A stretch of 8,575 bases of DNA from a bacterium (GTDB lineage: Bacteria > Bacillota_I > Bacilli_A > Mycoplasmatales > Mycoplasmoidaceae): NCBI GenBank assembly GCA_017633195.1, contig JAGBPV010000036.1, positions 1 to 8,575 on the forward strand, read 5' to 3'. Made by a program: the position numbers and the translations under genes. Position 1 is the first letter of the stretch; each line of letters begins with the position of its first letter. The notes under the pieces are model-generated. The model saw only the letters and a list, made by a program, of their open reading frames with translations, was not told where the DNA came from and ran no database searches. Positions 6,901 through 8,575 of this stretch are shown piece by piece.

Positions 6901-8575
6901 CTCCAGTTTCATTATCATTCAATGAAATATCAGTTGGTAATTTAATTTGTATACCACTCGCAATTTCACTGATGGTATATGCTATTGAATCAATGTTAAA
7001 TGTTTCTTTTGAATTTTGAATTTCATTTTGAATAGCAGAAGTAATTGCACTTATTAAATTATCAGTATTTTGATTATTTAATGCATCAGCAGCACTTATT
7101 TTGTCCATTCCATCATAACTTGAAACATCAATTGTTTGATCTAAGAATGAATCTAATAAATTTGCAATTAGTTGATTTCTATTTAAAGTATTACTACTTT
7201 GTGAATAAGCAACAGTTCATTTTGAAGGTAATACATAATCTTCACCATTTGTACCAAAGTTTGTTGCAATTACACCGTGATAATTGTATGTTCATTTACT
7301 TGATATTGATGTTAGATTTGATGTTTTACCAATAGATAAACCAAATGGAACATATAAACTCTCGTTGTTTACAGCATTACTATAAGTATTATTTAAACTT
7401 AGACTTAATGAATTACCATTATTAGTTAATGTACTTAATGCATAAGGTAAAGTTCAAGTAAATATTGTTCCTGTTGGTACACTTTCAACAGTATTAGTTC
7501 CCCATCCTCCATTATTATCATTCAAGCTAGCATTTCAAGATGTGAAATTAATTTGATTTATTGCAGTTGCTGTAATAGTTAATCAATAATCACTTGCAAA
7601 TTCCCCTAAACTATTTGCATCTTCACTTGATAATTGAGTAAATGATACTTTAATATTACTAAATGATGTTGAATCGTTTAAAATTTCATATCCAGCCATA
7701 TTTTGTTTTACTAAATCATTAAAAGATGAATTTGCTAAAGTACCATTTAAATCAGGATTTAAAACTCCTTCATTAGAAGCTGTTCATTTTGTAATTGCAT
7801 TTTCTAAATATATTTGATAATTATTATTTGTTGGATTATATCCTGCTTGAGTAGCAGAAGTTGGCATAAACCCTTCAATAATAAAATAATTTCCTGATGT
7901 TGATGAAGAAGATTTTGGAGTTAATGAAATGCCATTATAAGATAATGCTACATTTGGAATTTGTGCAATTGCATTTTGTGATAATGTTATTGTTTGTGGT
8001 AATTGAATATTTATACCATTTACAATTTGATCTACAGTATATGCAATTCCATCAATATTAAATAATTGTCCTGATTGTTCAATTTCATTTTGAATAGCAT
8101 TTGTAATAGCAGTAAGTAAATTATCAGTGCTTTGAGCATATAGTGCATCAGCAGCACTATATGAATTCATATTGTATTCATTAACAACATTAATAACTTG
8201 ATTTAATAATGAATCTAATTTACTTGCAATTTGGTGATTTCTATTTGTTTTATTGCCTTGTCCACCTGGATTGTATCCTGCTTGAGTAGCTGATACTTTA
8301 GTAAAACCTTCAACAATGAAATCACTATTAGGTGATGAAGAACTTGTAGTTGATGAACTAGAAGAACTAGTATTTTTTCATGTTAATGAAATACCATTAT
8401 ATGATAATGTTACACCTGGAATTTGTCCATTTTCATCATCAACTAATAAAATATTGCTTGGTAATGTGATTTGTATACTATTTCCAATTTCAGATGCAGT
8501 ATATGAAATTCCATCAATATTAAATGATTGATTTGCAATTTCAACTTCTATTGCTTTAATAATTGCTGTTTTTAA
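3965..8575 (-). CDS. Giant modular repeat protein, C-terminal 1536 residues visible (N-terminus outside window; TGA = Trp)
   Basis: One frame is open from the right edge to TAA at 3967-3965 once TGA is read as Trp; I followed it without meeting an internal TAA or TAG. It contains about two dozen TGA-Trp codons and one noticed TGG (7504-7502). Visible order is A1(partial)-A2-B1-A3-A4-A5-C-A6-B2-B3. A modules carry AADAL, AIQNEI, FNIDGIAYT, LSYNxISL and a closing GF. B modules carry NMAGYEIL, VSFTQL, YWLTITAT, GWGxNTV, FTWTLPY and VPFGLSIG. No enzyme motif, membrane segment or sorting signal is visible; the end is polar (TSNAEEN). The signal or anchor, if any, must lie in the missing N-terminus. 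By kinship with the downstream gene, which has a signal segment and linker, it is probably a very large surface protein. The family is not recognised. Confidence 0.9.
3968..4589 (-). repeat. Module B3 (divergent, C-terminal domain)
   Basis: The last 207 or so residues keep several B landmarks: SEWMAGFKL, FNNWYVSWEEVNGYNVLVLS given as NWYVSW and VNGYNVLVL, IPLGSYFSWTLPYNLKSLSF, STPLGLSIGSS. The end is Gly/Asn/Ser-rich. It resembles the final domain of the 692-residue protein more than B1 or B2 in its first third. Confidence 0.65.
4590..5212 (-). repeat. Module B2
   Basis: About 207 residues, clearly the closest relative of B1: YTLYMENAILNW, NMAGYEILNN, VSFTQLSSKDATDLG, NYWLTITATSTQTIHFTSWNASLN given in parts as YWLTIT and FTSWNASLN, GGWGNNTVETV, LFTWTLPYSLSTI, VPFGLSIG, GVIATNFGTNGEDYTLPS. 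The GGWG Trp is TGA (4894-4892). Its first part ILNWLNS also matches module B of the 692-residue protein. Confidence 0.88.
4713..4736. repeat. Exact 24-base direct repeat (with 7329-7352)
   Basis: The 24 bases here are identical to 7329-7352 and encode part of the VPFGLSIG segment of B2 and B1. The copies are 2616 bases apart, a multiple of three. Two more near or exact blocks lie beside it: 4758-4780 with 7374-7396 (23 bases, exact) and 4832-4854 with 7442-7464 (23 bases, exact). Confidence 0.9.
5213..5578 (-). repeat. Module A6 (strongly divergent)
   Basis: It holds the position an A module has before B1 and keeps the general plan: INTFINGVTQQLMQQI, ELLQMILKNI, FDYTINGASVPVSD-like middle (residues VNPSDI), LGTMKISL, IKITPTY and ITITGF. 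Identity to the clear copies is low, so this is a tentative assignment. The closing ITGFNEEP corresponds to the GF end of A modules. Confidence 0.5.
5579..6010 (-). other. Unique C region (about 144 residues) between A5 and A6
   Basis: This stretch matches neither A nor B. It begins with a probable helix (LAEQIDQLPKLLAEQ), then FPIVFYNCPYTADEFIG, RKNWVLHYLNY, a Gly-rich part (ITYIGSDIGGYMASGIS), YVPGFVTVEMNLCGVW and VLGVKGFAIPTAT. It has two Cys. No copy was seen elsewhere in the window, and I do not recognise a domain. It could be an inserted functional domain carried by the repeats. Confidence 0.6.
6011..6385 (-). repeat. Module A5 (divergent)
   Basis: It follows A4 directly and keeps the A outline with little identity: INKIIANTLGSYIKNPIVL, TVLDCLSD, TTAIMSTIGNEL, LIINSIQLNW, LQISLP, VTLTYDSYTLHP, Ser loop, NYEVTNLAKP. 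It contains a Cys (LDCLSD) that the other A copies lack. Assignment rests on order and spacing of hydrophobic strands. Confidence 0.6.
6386..6757 (-). repeat. Module A4
   Basis: A full copy in tandem with A3: NRNHQIASKLDSYLSQ, MSAADALNNQTSDNLKQAI, AIQNEI, FNIDGIAYTAAEI, IQIDLP, VTLSYNNISLKP, STFIIEGF. Its start NRNHQIASKLDS is identical in protein to that of A2, although A3 lies between them. Confidence 0.85.
6779..7183 (-). repeat. Module A3
   Basis: A full copy: NRNQLIANLLDSFLDQ, ISAADALNNQNTDNLISAI, AIQNEI, FNIDSIAYTISEI, IQIKLP, VVLNYNNISLTPK, Ser5 loop, FTVVGF, linker STQTGYNPGGEG. Around the ADALNNQ box, 7081 and 6655 correspond, giving an A3-A4 period of 426 bases (142 codons). Confidence 0.85.
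7205..7831 (-). repeat. Module B1
   Basis: About 209 residues: YQIYLENAITKW, NMAGYEIL, VSFTQLSSEDANSLGEF, DYWLTITAT, INFTSWNASLN, GGWGTNTVESV, TIFTWTLPYALSTL, VPFGLSIGKTSNLTS, GVIATNFGTNGEDYVLPS. The GGWG tryptophan is TGG (7504-7502), whereas B2 uses TGA at the same place. Shares exact DNA blocks of 23-24 bases with B2. Confidence 0.88.
7329..7352. repeat. Exact 24-base direct repeat (with 4713-4736)
   Basis: Partner copy in B1 of the 24-base block in B2. Both copies are in the same reading frame, so exchange between them would keep the frame. Confidence 0.9.
7832..8245 (-). repeat. Module A2
   Basis: A full copy: NRNHQIASKLDSLLNQ start, SAADALYAQSTDNLLTAI, AIQNEI, FNIDGIAYTVDQI, INIQLP, VALSYNGISLTPK, a short Ser loop, YFIIEGF and linker SATQAGYNP. 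Its linker leads straight into module B1. Confidence 0.85.
8279..8575 (-). repeat. Module A1 (partial, cut by the window edge)
   Basis: It starts inside the helical part (AIIKAIEVEIANQ) and continues FNIDGISYTASEIGNSIQI, LSYNGISL, a long Ser run (SSSSSSTTSSSSPNS) and DFIVEGF. It is followed by the linker SATQAGYNPGGQGNKT. The Ser loop is the longest among the A copies. Confidence 0.8.

Noticed and set aside
7045..7335. Plus-strand ORF across modules A3 and B1
   Set aside because: Overlaps well-conserved minus-strand modules and lacks any start signal or family features.
4590..7831. CRISPR array or insertion element suggested by repeated segments
   Set aside because: The repeats are long, diverged, in-frame coding modules; there are no short regular repeats with spacers, no inverted ends and no transposase.
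3965..8575. Several short minus-strand ORFs that could be read as a decayed, frameshifted pseudogene
   Set aside because: All fragments are in one frame and are separated only by TGA codons; reading TGA as Trp joins them with conserved Trp positions, so the gene is intact.

Overview
The window comes from a wall-less, very AT-rich bacterium of the Mollicutes (Mycoplasma-type) that reads TGA as tryptophan. With the standard code the minus strand breaks into many short ORFs. With TGA as Trp it resolves into three long genes with no TAA or TAG inside them. Direct support comes from the two best-conserved repeat copies of the largest gene: the same Trp in a GGWG motif is TGG in one copy (7502-7504) and TGA in the other (4892-4894). 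The genus cannot be told from the sequence alone.

Layout, reading the minus strand from right to left. At 8575-3965 is the C-terminal part (at least 1536 residues) of a giant modular surface-type protein whose start lies beyond the window. At 3964-3712 is a compact spacer holding two tandem intrinsic terminators, then a strong promoter whose -35/-10 spacer contains a TA dinucleotide repeat. At 3711-1633 is a complete 692-residue protein with an N-terminal membrane/signal segment and a long Asn/Ser/Thr/Gly linker. At 1632-1290 is a 343-base spacer with one terminator. At 1289-1 is a predicted lipoprotein (Cys28) that continues past the left edge. I see no plus-strand gene, RNA gene, mobile element or CRISPR array.

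The three proteins appear to be paralogues. They are built from two module types that I could not match to a named domain. Module A (about 115-140 residues) has a helical start with an AADAL/AIQNEI core, then FNIDGIAYT, a short strand ending in LP, LSYNxISL and a final xIxGF. Module B (about 200 residues) carries DYWLTIT, a GWGxNTV turn, FTWTLPYxL and VPFGLSIG. Visible order in the giant protein is A1(partial)-A2-B1-A3-A4-A5(divergent)-C(unique)-A6(divergent)-B2-B3(divergent, C-terminal). The 692-residue protein is linker-A-B-B'. The lipoprotein is linker plus diverged B-like units. Separate terminators and a separate promoter suggest individually transcribed genes rather than an operon.

The arrangement looks like a locus for surface-antigen or adhesin variation: tandem paralogues, secretion/anchor signals, low-complexity stalks, in-frame internal repeats with exact stretches of 20-24 bases, and a TA repeat inside a promoter spacer. 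The surface location follows from the signals. The adhesive or antigenic role, and the switching itself, are inferences.
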